This document shows positions 1 through 9,021 of a DNA stretch of 64,000 nucleotides, piece after piece. The position numbers and the translations under genes are program-made. The DNA is taken from the NCBI RefSeq assembly GCF_021044425.1, contig NZ_JAJNEC010000007.1:806001-870000 (forward strand), read 5' to 3'. The number at the start of each line of letters is the position of its first letter. Positions within the stretch are counted from its first letter, which is position 1. This DNA comes from Niabella pedocola (lineage in GTDB: Bacteria > Bacteroidota > Bacteroidia > Chitinophagales > Chitinophagaceae). Under the pieces are notes generated by a model. That model worked only from the letters and a program-made list of their open reading frames with translations. It made no database searches and had not been told where the DNA came from.

Positions 1-359
1 TTGAACATGTTGCAGGTTTTGAAGAATGATGGATGTTTTACGAGCAGCAAAATTACGGACAGCCTGCTATTGAAGACTGATGAAGATCAGCAGTAGGTAT
101 AAATTTTTTCAGTACCCTGTTGGTTGCCACTGAAACACAGAAGCACTGAATTCGTTATGGCGATCCCCCGCATTCATCACAACAAGAGGTTGTCTGTGCT
201 TCAGCGCTTCTGAGGCCAACAGCGGAGGTACCCAACCACCGCTGTTTTTGGTTGGCGCTACCGGCAGGTATTTTCAGTGCGGCTGCGGCCGTCAGAAGCA
301 GGCCCATAAAAAAAGCCACCCGCAACACAGGTGGCCCTATTGATAACACAACTAAAAAC
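1..359. other. Gene-poor stretch downstream of smc
   Basis: No confident gene is visible. A minus-strand open frame at 155-349 (64 codons) begins with a hydrophobic stretch (AFFMGLLLTAAAALKIPAG) that could be a signal peptide and ends in a Cys-rich tail (CCDEC). It has no recognisable family and no clear ribosome binding site, so I do not call it as a gene. Short plus-strand frames at 1-90 end in stops and could be the tail of a gene outside the window, but nothing supports that. Confidence 0.3.
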
Positions 360-3300
360 CTAATTCTGTGCAGCCAGGCTGCGGAAGTCTACGCTTACCA
401 GCTTGCTTACCCCCGGCTCCTGCATGGTTACCCCGTAAATCACATCCACCGTGCTCATGGTGGTTTTATTGTGCGTTACAATGATGAACTGCGAGTTTTC
501 GCTAAACTGGCGGATCATATTGGTAAACTTACCCACGTTGGCATCATCCAGCGGCGCATCTACCTCATCCAGGATACAGAAGGGCGCCGGTTTGATCAGG
601 TAAATGGCAAACAGCAGCGCAGTTGCGGTTAAGGTACGCTCACCCCCGCTCAGCTGGGTAAGGGAGGTGGGCCGTTTTCCTTTGGGCCGGGCCACTACAT
701 CAATACCGGTATCTGCCAGGTTTTCAGGATCTTCCAGCACCAGGTCGCACTGGTCGTCTTCGGTAAACAGCGATTTAAATACTTTCTGAAAGTTTTCCCG
801 CACCTGGTTAAAGGTGTCCAGGAACTTCTGGTTGGCGGTGGTTTCTACCTCCTCAATCGTTTTCAACAAACTTTCCTTGGCATCTACCAGGTCATTCTTC
901 TGCTCTACAATAAACTCGTAGCGCTTTTTCATTTCGGTAAAGGCTTCTATAGCAGTGGGGTTCACCTCGCCCAGGTTCTCCAGGCGCTTCTTCATCCGGT
1001 CTGCCTTCTCCTGTAAATCTTCCACTGCCGTTTCGCTGCTGCGCGGATCATCCAGTATGTCTTCGATCTGGATCTTAAATTCCACGTTCAGCCGCTCGCG
1101 CGTACCGGCCAGCTGCAGCTTCAGCTCATTCAGTTTATCTTTTATGGCGGCCAGCAGGTGCTCTACCTGTTCCTTTTCGCGGATCTTATGCCGCAGTTCG
1201 CTTTCCTTTTCATTCAGCAGGTTCCGCATATTGTAATACGACTGGTCTGCCTCGTTCAGGATCTGCTGGTCCTGCTCCCGGTTGCGTACCAGGTTCAGCA
1301 GGGTTTCTTCAATTTCTTTCAGGGCGGCGTCCGAGCTTACAATTTCCCCGCCGGTATCGGACAACTGTACCGTGCTTTGCTCTATCTGGCGTTTTAATTC
1401 ACCCAGCTGGTTGGTCTTAAAATTCAGTTCCTGTTTTAAGGCCGTTACCTTGCTCTGCTGGCGGGTTACGTTCAGGTTAAATTCGTTAAACTGCGCCGTG
1501 GCCTCCTGGTAGCTGCCCTCGGCCTGTTTAAAGGTATCTTCCGCCTCTGCCAGTTTGTTGGCGTTTTGCTGCAATATTTCGGTAAACTCCCCCAGCGACT
1601 GGCGTACACCGGATATGGAGCTTTGTGTATGCTGTAATTGTTCGGTCAGTTCTTCCAGCCGGTTCCTTGCCGCGCTTTGCTGGCTTTGCAGGTTCTCGGA
1701 TCGGTTCTGCAGGGCAAAAACGGCATTGGTCAGCTCCTGTATTTCTTTTTGAGTTTCTTTAATGGCGTTTTCGCGCAGGTCTTCATTAAAGGCAATTACT
1801 TCATTGTGCCGGGCCTGTATCTGTGCCCGCAGCTGTTGCACCACTTCATCCTGTGCCGCAATATCCTCCTGCAGTTTTTCCAGGTTCTTTACCCGGCCAA
1901 TCTTCTTGCCTTCAATCAGCCCCACACTACCACCGGTAAGCGTAAACCGGCCTTTTACAAACTTGCCCTGCTTTTCAATCACCACGGAGCCGTTGCTGTT
2001 TTCCAGCGCCGCTTCCCCTTCTGCAATAAATACATTGCCCAGCAGGTGTTCCGCCAGTTTGCGGTATTTGGCTTCCACCTCTATTACTTCCAGTGCCGGC
2101 AGTGCGCCCTCTAAGCGATGGCTGCCGTTATCCGCTGCGGCTTCAATTTTATTGAGTAAAAAGAAATTGGCCTTCCCTTTCTTCTGGTCGCTCAGCAAAT
2201 GCACGGCCTGTAAGCCCTGCTGCAGGTCTTCCACCACATAGTAGTTCAGGTAGGGTTCCAGCACGTTTTCCAGCGCGGTCCGGTACTCTTCTTTTACATA
2301 CAGGATATCGGAAAGGATGGGCGCCTGCGTATTCCAGTCTTTATTGTTGTGCAGGAATTTCACGCTTTCCGGGTACCCTTCCATGGAGTCGATCATGCTC
2401 TTCAGCAGGTCGTGCTCGTTGCGCTTGGCATCCAGCACCCGGTTTTCATCCGCCAGGCGGTTGCGCAGTTCCTCTACAATGCCCTGTGTTTGCAGGATCT
2501 GTTCCTTGGTATGATCATGGTGTGCCTGCAATTGCTCCAGCGAGGCGTTCTTTTCTTCCAGTTCCCGCACCTTCAGCTGGTGGTCTGCCTGTACTTTCTG
2601 CAGGTGTTCTTCCCGCTGGGCCGATTCATCTTCAATCTGCTGCACGGCACGCTGCAGGTTTTGTACGGAGGTATCGGCTACGGCCACTTTTTTCTCCGCC
2701 TCAAACTGCTCCCGCTGTACCTGCTGGTATTCCATCCGCAGGGTATCTACCCCGTGGCGCTGCTCATCCAGGATGTTGCGCCGGCGGGTTACTTCATCTC
2801 TGAAATTTTCCAGCTGTTCGGTCAATCCTTCATGTGCTTTTTCCTCATCACCCACCTGCTGCTGGGTAAAGGCAATGCTTTCTTCAATGCCTTTTAGCTG
2901 GGCATCGGATTTGGATAAAAATTCCTGCAGGCCGGTTTCCCGCTCCTTCAGGTATTGCAGGCGCTGTACCGCCAGGTTTTTATCGCCCTCTTTGGTGCGC
3001 ACCTGCTGTACCAGCTCGTTATAGGCCGCCTGCTTGCTTTGCAGGGCCCGTTCTTTTTCAATAAACACCAGCTTTTCCTGCTCAATATGCGCTTCGGCCG
3101 TAGCAATTTCCGCTTCCAGTTTTATGGACTTATCGGTTTCGGCCTGCTGCTGTTCGTTCAGTTCTTTATAGGTAAGGTTAAACCCTTCCAGGGCCGCTTT
3201 GGCCAGCTCAATGCTCACCTCGCGGTATTCTTTTTTTATCTCGTGGTATTTTTCCGCCTTTTTGGCCTGGCTTTCCAGGGCCTTCAACTGGTTGTTTATT

Positions 3301-3890
3301 TCAAACAGCAGGTCCTCGATCCGGTTTAGGTCCTGCTCAGTGGCATCCAGTTTTTGTTTGGCTTCCTTTTTTCGGGTTTTATAAATGGAAATACCGGCGG
3401 CCTGCTCCAGCATCCGGCGGCGGCTGTTGTCCTTATCCTTAATGAGGTCATCCACCATATCCAGCGCAATAATGGCATAGGAGTCTGTACTGATCCCCGT
3501 ATCCATAAACAGGTTCTGGATATCCTTCAGGCGGCACTGCACATCGTTGAGGCGGTATTCGCTTTCCCCGCTTTTATAAAACTTACGGGTAATGCGCACG
3601 GTGCTAAACTCTGTGGGCAGGAGGTTCTTGGTATTTTCAAAGGTAAGACTTACCTCCGCCAGTCCGCTTGCGGACCGGGTTTTTGACCCGTTAAACACCA
3701 GCGCATCCAGGTTCTCGCTCCGGAGGGCGCTGATCTTTTGTTCGCCAATTACCCAGCGGATGCTGTCCACAATATTGGATTTTCCACACCCGTTCGGCCC
3801 TACAATGCCGGTAATATTGTCGTCGAAATTAACGACCGTTTTATCGGCAAAACTCTTAAACCCCTTTATTTCAAGACTTTTTAAACGCAC
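360..3890 (-). CDS. smc: Chromosome segregation protein SMC
   Basis: Structural maintenance of chromosomes ATPase, 1176 residues, the usual bacterial SMC length. It forms the condensin ring with ScpA/ScpB and organises the nucleoid. The N-terminal ATPase half has the Walker A motif GPNGCGKSN at about residues 31-39. Two long coiled-coil arms flank a central hinge at about 500-680. The C-terminal half has the ABC signature LSGGE near 1080 and Walker B CILDEVD near 1105. The open frame extends upstream to an ATG at 4016, but those 42 residues have no SMC homology. The family N-terminus (LKSLEIKGFKSFADKT) begins at the GTG at 3890, preceded by an A-rich GGAAAAA stretch. Transcribed alone; scpA and scpB are not in the window. 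Identity is very secure; the GTG start is inferred from family alignment. Confidence 0.97.
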   Translation of the reverse strand: MRLKSLEIKGFKSFADKTVVNFDDNITGIVGPNGCGKSNIVDSIRWVIGEQKISALRSENLDALVFNGSKTRSASGLAEVSLTFENTKNLLPTEFSTVRITRKFYKSGESEYRLNDVQCRLKDIQNLFMDTGISTDSYAIIALDMVDDLIKDKDNSRRRMLEQAAGISIYKTRKKEAKQKLDATEQDLNRIEDLLFEINNQLKALESQAKKAEKYHEIKKEYREVSIELAKAALEGFNLTYKELNEQQQAETDKSIKLEAEIATAEAHIEQEKLVFIEKERALQSKQAAYNELVQQVRTKEGDKNLAVQRLQYLKERETGLQEFLSKSDAQLKGIEESIAFTQQQVGDEEKAHEGLTEQLENFRDEVTRRRNILDEQRHGVDTLRMEYQQVQREQFEAEKKVAVADTSVQNLQRAVQQIEDESAQREEHLQKVQADHQLKVRELEEKNASLEQLQAHHDHTKEQILQTQGIVEELRNRLADENRVLDAKRNEHDLLKSMIDSMEGYPESVKFLHNNKDWNTQAPILSDILYVKEEYRTALENVLEPYLNYYVVEDLQQGLQAVHLLSDQKKGKANFFLLNKIEAAADNGSHRLEGALPALEVIEVEAKYRKLAEHLLGNVFIAEGEAALENSNGSVVIEKQGKFVKGRFTLTGGSVGLIEGKKIGRVKNLEKLQEDIAAQDEVVQQLRAQIQARHNEVIAFNEDLRENAIKETQKEIQELTNAVFALQNRSENLQSQQSAARNRLEELTEQLQHTQSSISGVRQSLGEFTEILQQNANKLAEAEDTFKQAEGSYQEATAQFNEFNLNVTRQQSKVTALKQELNFKTNQLGELKRQIEQSTVQLSDTGGEIVSSDAALKEIEETLLNLVRNREQDQQILNEADQSYYNMRNLLNEKESELRHKIREKEQVEHLLAAIKDKLNELKLQLAGTRERLNVEFKIQIEDILDDPRSSETAVEDLQEKADRMKKRLENLGEVNPTAIEAFTEMKKRYEFIVEQKNDLVDAKESLLKTIEEVETTANQKFLDTFNQVRENFQKVFKSLFTEDDQCDLVLEDPENLADTGIDVVARPKGKRPTSLTQLSGGERTLTATALLFAIYLIKPAPFCILDEVDAPLDDANVGKFTNMIRQFSENSQFIIVTHNKTTMSTVDVIYGVTMQEPGVSKLVSVDFRSLAAQN

Positions 3891-4229
3891 AGTATTTTTC
3901 CGTTTTATTGTATAGGCGAAAATAACGGTTCCGGCCCCAAAGCTAAAGCCTGTTTTTGCACACCAATGGGTGGAAAACAGGGCAAAAACGTGGAAAAGCT
4001 GTGGATAACCCCACATCCGGAGGGGCCCGCTCCCGCCCCGCCTGCACCGCAGGGCTCTGCTGATAACGGGGGATAATTCCCCTGCAAAGGGCCCTAAACC
4101 GCCGGTTTACAGGGTATAACAACCTGTTTTACGGATTGTTGGGGCTGGAACGGCGGGTTATTTTTTTGTTATCAGCTAGCCTCCGGGGACCAACGGCAGT
4201 CCTCCATCTTTGCCATCGCCCGCTGACGA

Positions 4230-5528
4230 TCATTGCAAGGGCACACCAAATTGCTGAAAAACGGTCTGTTCATCTACCGGGTAACGCGTGGTGCCCAATA
4301 TGGTATTAATGATCACCGCATTGCGGTAAGGCCCTAATCCCAATTCGGGAGCTGTAAAACCATGTGTATGCATTTCTGCATTCTGAACAAACACGGTATG
4401 CTTTTCGTCAATAGCATACTTGCGGGTAATACCAAAATCACCCTGCACATCATAGCGGATCAGGTGTTGGATTGATTTCAGAAATGAAGGCATTGTTGTT
4501 TTATACCCGGTTGCCAATATGATATGTTCTGCTTCCAACTCAAACGACTGCTCCTGCTCTTCATGATAAAACCGCAACATCCACCCCTTGGTTTTTGAAG
4601 GATGCATTTCTGTCAACGCTACATTGGTCATTAAGGTTACAGGAACCGTTATGCCCTCGGTCATCAATTCATATAGCCGGTCATAGATAGCATTGATCAA
4701 TTGATAATTGATCCCCTTGTATAACGTATCCTGCTGCTGTATGGTAACAGGTTTTCGCGTTTCGGATAACCGGTAGAAATGATTGATATAGGCCGGTGTG
4801 GCCATTTCAAAACTCAGCTTTGTATGCTCCATCGCATAAAACCGTGGGGATCGTGTCATCCAGCACAAATGCTGATCCGCAGCTCCGCCATTCTGTAACA
4901 GATCATAAAAAATTTCGGCAGCGCTTTGTCCTGACCCGATTACTGCTATTTTTTTTGAATGAGACAAGGCAGCCTGATGCTTCAGGTATTGCGACGAATG
5001 CAGGATCTGATCGCCCAGCAAGGGTTCTGCAAAACCAGGAACGCAGGGTTGCGTACCTACTCCAATTACCACGTGCCGGGCTCGGATGCTTCTGAAAGCA
5101 CCAGTAAGCGGATGCACACCGGTTATGAGATAATATTGCCCATCTTCCTCATACCCGACATCCATAACACGCCAGTTAAATTGCAGACTGGATAATTGAT
5201 CGCATACCCACCGGCAATACCGGTTGTATTCACGACGGGTAATGACATTGTTTTCATGAATGCCAAACTGTAATAAACGCCCCTGTTTTCTTAAAAAATT
5301 GAGATATGTAAATGGACTGCAGGGATCGGCCAGTGTTACCAGGTCTGCCAGATAAGACACCTGCAATGTACTGCCGGGCAAAAGCATTCCCGAATGCCAG
5401 TTAAACTCCGGCTGCGCCTCCAGGAAAATGGTCTTTAGGGATTGTATCGGCGCGCACAATGCCGCCAGCCCCAGGTTGAACGGTCCGATACCGATGCCGG
5501 CAATATCGTAAATATTATGCTCCTCCAT
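4230..5528 (-). CDS. Lysine/ornithine N-monooxygenase (siderophore hydroxylase)
   Basis: Flavin-dependent N-hydroxylase of the IucD/PvdA/SidA/AlcA family, 432 residues. The family hydroxylates the terminal amine of lysine, ornithine or a diamine (putrescine, cadaverine) with NADPH and oxygen, the first step of hydroxamate siderophore synthesis. Visible motifs are the FAD-binding GIGPFN at 13-18, the family signature SYLADLVTLADP near 58-69, the NADPH-binding GSGQSA at 198-203 and an ATGY motif near residue 350. It is the last gene of a three-gene minus-strand run; its ATG at 5528 lies 14 bases inside the end of the membrane-protein gene upstream, so translational coupling is likely. The substrate cannot be read from sequence. 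Cytoplasmic. Confidence 0.92.
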   Translation of the reverse strand: MEEHNIYDIAGIGIGPFNLGLAALCAPIQSLKTIFLEAQPEFNWHSGMLLPGSTLQVSYLADLVTLADPCSPFTYLNFLRKQGRLLQFGIHENNVITRREYNRYCRWVCDQLSSLQFNWRVMDVGYEEDGQYYLITGVHPLTGAFRSIRARHVVIGVGTQPCVPGFAEPLLGDQILHSSQYLKHQAALSHSKKIAVIGSGQSAAEIFYDLLQNGGAADQHLCWMTRSPRFYAMEHTKLSFEMATPAYINHFYRLSETRKPVTIQQQDTLYKGINYQLINAIYDRLYELMTEGITVPVTLMTNVALTEMHPSKTKGWMLRFYHEEQEQSFELEAEHIILATGYKTTMPSFLKSIQHLIRYDVQGDFGITRKYAIDEKHTVFVQNAEMHTHGFTAPELGLGPYRNAVIINTILGTTRYPVDEQTVFQQFGVPLQ

Positions 5529-6624
5529 GACGGATCGCTTTTATGTTTTTAATGCCTTTCAACACCGCTGCCAATACCAGGAAGCTTACACTGGTGGTAA
5601 CACATAATGCCAGCAGCGAAGGAACCGTTTCCAGGTGATTATAACCAAACAGCGGAAAACACCAGAAAATAACGATCCATTGCAGTATGTATGCGGGCAT
5701 AATATGATCGCTCAGCCATTGAAGTAAGCGGAACAGGTAATTACCCGGAACTTTCTCTGCCAACCCTACAAACAACAATACCCATCCCAGGGCCAATCCA
5801 ATGTGGAACAACGTGGCGCCCCTGCCCAGCCGATAAAACTCGGCCTGCCATTCGGCCGGCTCTGTTAATGATAACAGGTAACCGGTTAACATAAATATCA
5901 GTGTCAGCACTCCCAGTAACCGGTTAAAACGCATGGTCTTTACTTTTAGCAATAAGGCCCCCGTGAGTAAACCTGCCAGCGGGTATAACAACCAGGGAAA
6001 TAATGGAAAGAAGGTATAGGGCGGTTTTCCGTTTACCAGTGCCAACGGTATTGTAAACAACCCGGCATCATTCAAGGTCCAGGTCAACGGCATCAGTAAT
6101 AACACCACCAGGAATACAATGGTATACCCAGCAATATTGGAGGTAAGCTTTTTCAAAAATGCGCAGCAGGCATAGGCGATGGCTGCAAACTGAAGAATAT
6201 CGCCGGTAAAGAACAAATGCATCGGCACCCGGTCTGTTACCCCGTTATCTTTCAGGAACTGCTGTGGGATCCATCCCCAATAGTACGGCAGGAGCAATTT
6301 TAATACATTGAGCAAATAACCCGCGAAAAGCAAGATCAACATGCGCTTTAAAATATACCCGGTTGTTTTTTCACGTCCCAGGGCCATAAACAGCCCCATC
6401 AAAAGCATGAATAAAGGTGCCCCGGAAGTTTCTGCCAGAAAACCCAGTACAAATCCTACCGGCCCTTGTTTCACGGCAGGCAGGCTATACAACAGTACGG
6501 TGTGTATGACCGGCATTACGAGTACTACAAATCCTCGGGCCAGCGAAAAGCCTTGTCGTTGGTATGGCGTTAGCATATAGAATTGATTTAAAGAATTAGG
6601 TAAAAACGGAATGTTATATTTCAT
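5515..6624 (-). CDS. Multipass membrane protein, acyltransferase-like (DUF1624/HGSNAT or DUF418 type)
   Basis: About 369 residues with some ten hydrophobic segments. The start region (RQGFSLARGFVVLVMPVIH) resembles the R-x(5)-RG-hydrophobic-H signature at the front of heparan-alpha-glucosaminide N-acetyltransferase-like and DUF418/acyltransferase-3 membrane proteins, which move acyl groups across or onto substrates at the membrane. The ATG at 6624 is preferred over the upstream in-frame ATG at 6744, because residues before it only overlap the preceding acetyltransferase gene in another frame. The chosen start overlaps the end of that gene by 11 bases. Its place between two siderophore-type enzymes suggests a role in acylating or exporting a hydroxamate product, but that is inference; the exact family is uncertain. 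Confidence 0.7.
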   Translation of the reverse strand: MKYNIPFLPNSLNQFYMLTPYQRQGFSLARGFVVLVMPVIHTVLLYSLPAVKQGPVGFVLGFLAETSGAPLFMLLMGLFMALGREKTTGYILKRMLILLFAGYLLNVLKLLLPYYWGWIPQQFLKDNGVTDRVPMHLFFTGDILQFAAIAYACCAFLKKLTSNIAGYTIVFLVVLLLMPLTWTLNDAGLFTIPLALVNGKPPYTFFPLFPWLLYPLAGLLTGALLLKVKTMRFNRLLGVLTLIFMLTGYLLSLTEPAEWQAEFYRLGRGATLFHIGLALGWVLLFVGLAEKVPGNYLFRLLQWLSDHIMPAYILQWIVIFWCFPLFGYNHLETVPSLLALCVTTSVSFLVLAAVLKGIKNIKAIRHGGA

Positions 6625-7234
6625 GACGGACGATCGTATACAATCTTGCCATTTTATCTTCCAACTGCAATGTCTTAATATACTGGAAGCCTGCTTTCTC
6701 TGCCAGACGGCAGGCATGGGTATTTTGTTCATCTGGCTCAGCAACGATACGTTTCACAGCAGAAAAACCGAACAGCATTTGCTGCGTCGCTTTTAGCACC
6801 CATACAGACAGCCCATCGATATTTACCGGAACCGCCGCTTTTACCTCCCGGTACGGGGCCATCAGTAAATGAATGCCATAGTCCGTTTCTGTAAAATCCA
6901 ATGCCCCTGCCAGCTCCGAATGCAACACTGGGTACACTTCGATCAGGGCAACCGGTGTGGCGCCGATACATGCAAAAAACAACTGCAAATGCCCTTCCTC
7001 AAGTTTGGGCTCGTAAAACACATAAAGCGCCTTAAGCGTTCCCTGCATCCCCCAAAAGCGTGATGCATAGGGTTGATTCACCCACCGGTGCATAAGGGCC
7101 AGGTCTTTGCGCAAATCAATTTTACGAATACCCAGCTCGTGCTGATCACCGTGGAGTCGCTTACGGTAAAGGAACCATTCCCCCGGCCTCACCGCAAAGC
7201 CGGTACTTACTGACTTTTTATTGGCTTTGTTCAT
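6614..7234 (-). CDS. GNAT acetyltransferase, IucB/AlcB/RhbD type
   Basis: A 206-residue acyl-CoA N-acyltransferase of the siderophore-specific branch. In this family the enzyme acylates an N-hydroxylated lysine, ornithine or diamine to give the hydroxamate. The branch signature H-R-W-x-N-Q-P near residues 50-56, followed by FWG, matches the usual H-x-W-x-N-x-P...FW pattern; the GNAT core (IHLLMAPYRE, then EKAGFQ near 190) is also present. First gene of the operon, running into the membrane protein and the N-hydroxylase with overlaps. It starts 90 bases from the divergent AraC gene, so both may share the AT-rich intergenic control region. Role assigned from family and from the N-hydroxylase neighbour. 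Confidence 0.85.
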   Translation of the reverse strand: MNKANKKSVSTGFAVRPGEWFLYRKRLHGDQHELGIRKIDLRKDLALMHRWVNQPYASRFWGMQGTLKALYVFYEPKLEEGHLQLFFACIGATPVALIEVYPVLHSELAGALDFTETDYGIHLLMAPYREVKAAVPVNIDGLSVWVLKATQQMLFGFSAVKRIVAEPDEQNTHACRLAEKAGFQYIKTLQLEDKMARLYTIVRHEI

Positions 7235-7246
7235 ATTTATTTTTAT

Positions 7247-7258
7247 ATTTATATAAAT
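7247..7258. promoter_or_regulatory. AT palindrome in divergent siderophore/AraC promoter region
   Basis: The 90-base gap between the acetyltransferase gene (minus) and the AraC gene (plus) holds a perfect 12-base AT palindrome, ATTTATATAAAT. It lies 13 bases upstream of the acetyltransferase ATG. A regulator binding site or simply the promoter are both possible. I could not recognise a convincing Fur box. Confidence 0.3.
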
Positions 7259-7324
7259 TTTAAATAATTCGTCTCCGGATTATCTTTTCCGGGATGTGAC
7301 CTTTAAACCAATGTCCTTGATTTT

Positions 7325-8311
7325 ATGAGTAACCTGTTTGAGATCTCCTCCGCTAACAATGATGCCTTCTTTTGGTCTGATCCGCTACCACACCTGCATC
7401 AATCGCTTATTATCCCTTCCATGAGCAGCCTTGCCCTATCCGGAGGTTGGGGTCATATGCTGTTTCAGCACAAACGAATGGAAGCATTTGAAATCTGGTT
7501 CAGCAGCTACCATGTAAAACAGCGGCGAAGGTTTAAGGTAAGAGCCGACATCCCTGTTATTGAATTCAGCTTCCTTATCCACAACAGCATCGTACAGCGC
7601 ATACATACGCCATACGATAATTGGGTAGAGGAAACGCAGTTCAACATTTTTTATCTCCCGTATGTGGAAGACCAGGTACAATTTGAACCCGGTCTTCAGT
7701 ATACCACGCTGGATGTACATTGCACAACCGGCTTCCTCCAACGGCTGGCACCTTATTACCCTGAAATACTGCAACCGTTTCTGGATGCCATCGCCGCAGG
7801 CCGTACGCCCGCACAAATATTTCCACACCATATGTTTGCTACACAGAATATGGTAAACCTCGCCAACTGGATCTTGCGACTGCTGCGGGCCCCTGTAGTT
7901 GATGGGCTCACACTGGAGCTTGCAGTAAAACTGTTATTATATGCTGCATTGGCATGCAAAGCAGATCTCCAATTGGGTGGCCGCATTGTGTCCTTAAGCA
8001 GGATCAGCCAGATCAACCGTGTCAGCACCGCCCTGCTCAAAAACCTCACGGAAGAACCCAACTTCCGGGTGCTATCCCGGCAGGCCGGCATGGATGAAAC
8101 CTATCTGAAAAAGCTTTTCGCCAAACGGTTCAATCAACCACCCTATAGTTATTGGCAGGAGCACCGGATGAATGAAGCCTTTACCCGTGTAGTACATACC
8201 AATGAACCGCTTACGGATATTGCGCTGGAAATGGGCTTTTCTGCTGTTTCCAATTTTTCCAAGGCCTTTAAAAAACTGTACCATTTTACTCCCAGTCATT
8301 TCCGCAAATAA
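7325..8311 (+). CDS. AraC/XylS-family transcriptional regulator
   Basis: A 328-residue regulator with a ligand-sensing N-terminal region of no clear fold and a C-terminal double helix-turn-helix at about residues 228-328. The second helix pair carries the AraC-family signature DIALEMGFSAVSNFSKAFKK, ending F-T-P-S-H-F-R-K. Layout resembles PchR/YqhC-type regulators that activate siderophore genes when the siderophore is bound. It is divergent from the N-hydroxylase operon 90 bases away, which makes it the likely local regulator. The effector is not deducible. Confidence 0.9.
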   Translation: MSNLFEISSANNDAFFWSDPLPHLHQSLIIPSMSSLALSGGWGHMLFQHKRMEAFEIWFSSYHVKQRRRFKVRADIPVIEFSFLIHNSIVQRIHTPYDNWVEETQFNIFYLPYVEDQVQFEPGLQYTTLDVHCTTGFLQRLAPYYPEILQPFLDAIAAGRTPAQIFPHHMFATQNMVNLANWILRLLRAPVVDGLTLELAVKLLLYAALACKADLQLGGRIVSLSRISQINRVSTALLKNLTEEPNFRVLSRQAGMDETYLKKLFAKRFNQPPYSYWQEHRMNEAFTRVVHTNEPLTDIALEMGFSAVSNFSKAFKKLYHFTPSHFRK

Positions 8312-8576
8312 AAAACCACGATTGGATAACACCATCGGCGCTTCTGCATCGCATCTTTGAAACAGAAACATCAAAGAACTAAGATGAGCGGCCCTCAACC
8401 GCATCTGCACAGTTCAACAGGCGGAGCCGAACACCTGAAGAAAATAGTAGGCAAGATCCTTTAACCGGTTTACTGCATAAACAGAATGCAGCAAGCCCAC
8501 AGCTTTTATCTACTGCGCAGTAAAAACAAGCTTGAACTACCATTTATTTTTTAACTACTTTATTAAACTAAAATTT

Positions 8577-8978
8577 ATGTTTACTTTAAAAAGTCCACGG
8601 ACTCTAAAATTCGTTTTGCCGTTGCTGGCGCTCATTGTTGTAGCCGTAACCACTTTTGCCTTCAGAAGCAATACCACCCCAAATCGGCCGCTCGTCAACG
8701 ATAAGGTTTATCAATTCACTGGCGATGCTACCGATGCTGATGCCGTAAGAGATCTTGCAAACTGGGAGTACATCGAATCAGCGAGTCCCTGTTCGGATAT
8801 CGAACAACCCAAGGCCTGTACGATTGTCGTTGATGCTACTCATGCCACCAACGCCACTTTAGCAGGATCAGGTATTTCCATTACAGCGCTGAATGATCTG
8901 GGTAATGGTTCTACTTACAGGGTTTCTGAAGCTGTGGATGGCACATACAACGCTACCGCGTTTAACCAGGAACAATAA
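8577..8978 (+). CDS. Small exported protein, DUF6520-like
   Basis: A 133-residue protein with a typical N-terminal signal segment (KFVLPLLALIVVAVTTFAF) followed by a mature part of about 105 residues with two cysteines near 80-88 (C-x9-C). The layout resembles the short Bacteroidota proteins annotated DUF6520, whose function is unknown; the assignment is tentative. The frame is open from 8532, but the ATG at 8577 puts the signal peptide at the right distance and follows an A-rich leader. It converges on the SusD-like gene and both share the hairpin terminator just downstream. Confidence 0.6.
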   Translation: MFTLKSPRTLKFVLPLLALIVVAVTTFAFRSNTTPNRPLVNDKVYQFTGDATDADAVRDLANWEYIESASPCSDIEQPKACTIVVDATHATNATLAGSGISITALNDLGNGSTYRVSEAVDGTYNATAFNQEQ

Positions 8979-8990
8979 TGTTCAGATGAT

Positions 8991-9021
8991 CAAAACTAAA
9001 GGGCGATGCCCTTTAGTTTTG
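8991..9021. terminator. Bidirectional hairpin terminator
   Basis: A perfect 14-base inverted repeat, arms CAAAACTAAAGGGC and GCCCTTTAGTTTTG, with a three-base GAT loop. A-rich and T-rich arm ends make it usable from both strands. It follows the small exported gene on the plus strand. It also contains the TAA stop (9013-9015) of the convergent SusD-like gene, so the two genes share one terminator. Confidence 0.85.

Noticed and set aside
3891..4016. N-terminal extension of SMC from an upstream ATG
   Set aside because: The 42 extra residues have no SMC similarity; the family N-terminus begins at the GTG at 3890.
7235..7324. Fur box in the siderophore divergent promoter
   Set aside because: The AT-rich palindrome there lacks the GATAAT-type hexamer repeats of a Fur site; kept only as an unspecified regulatory candidate.
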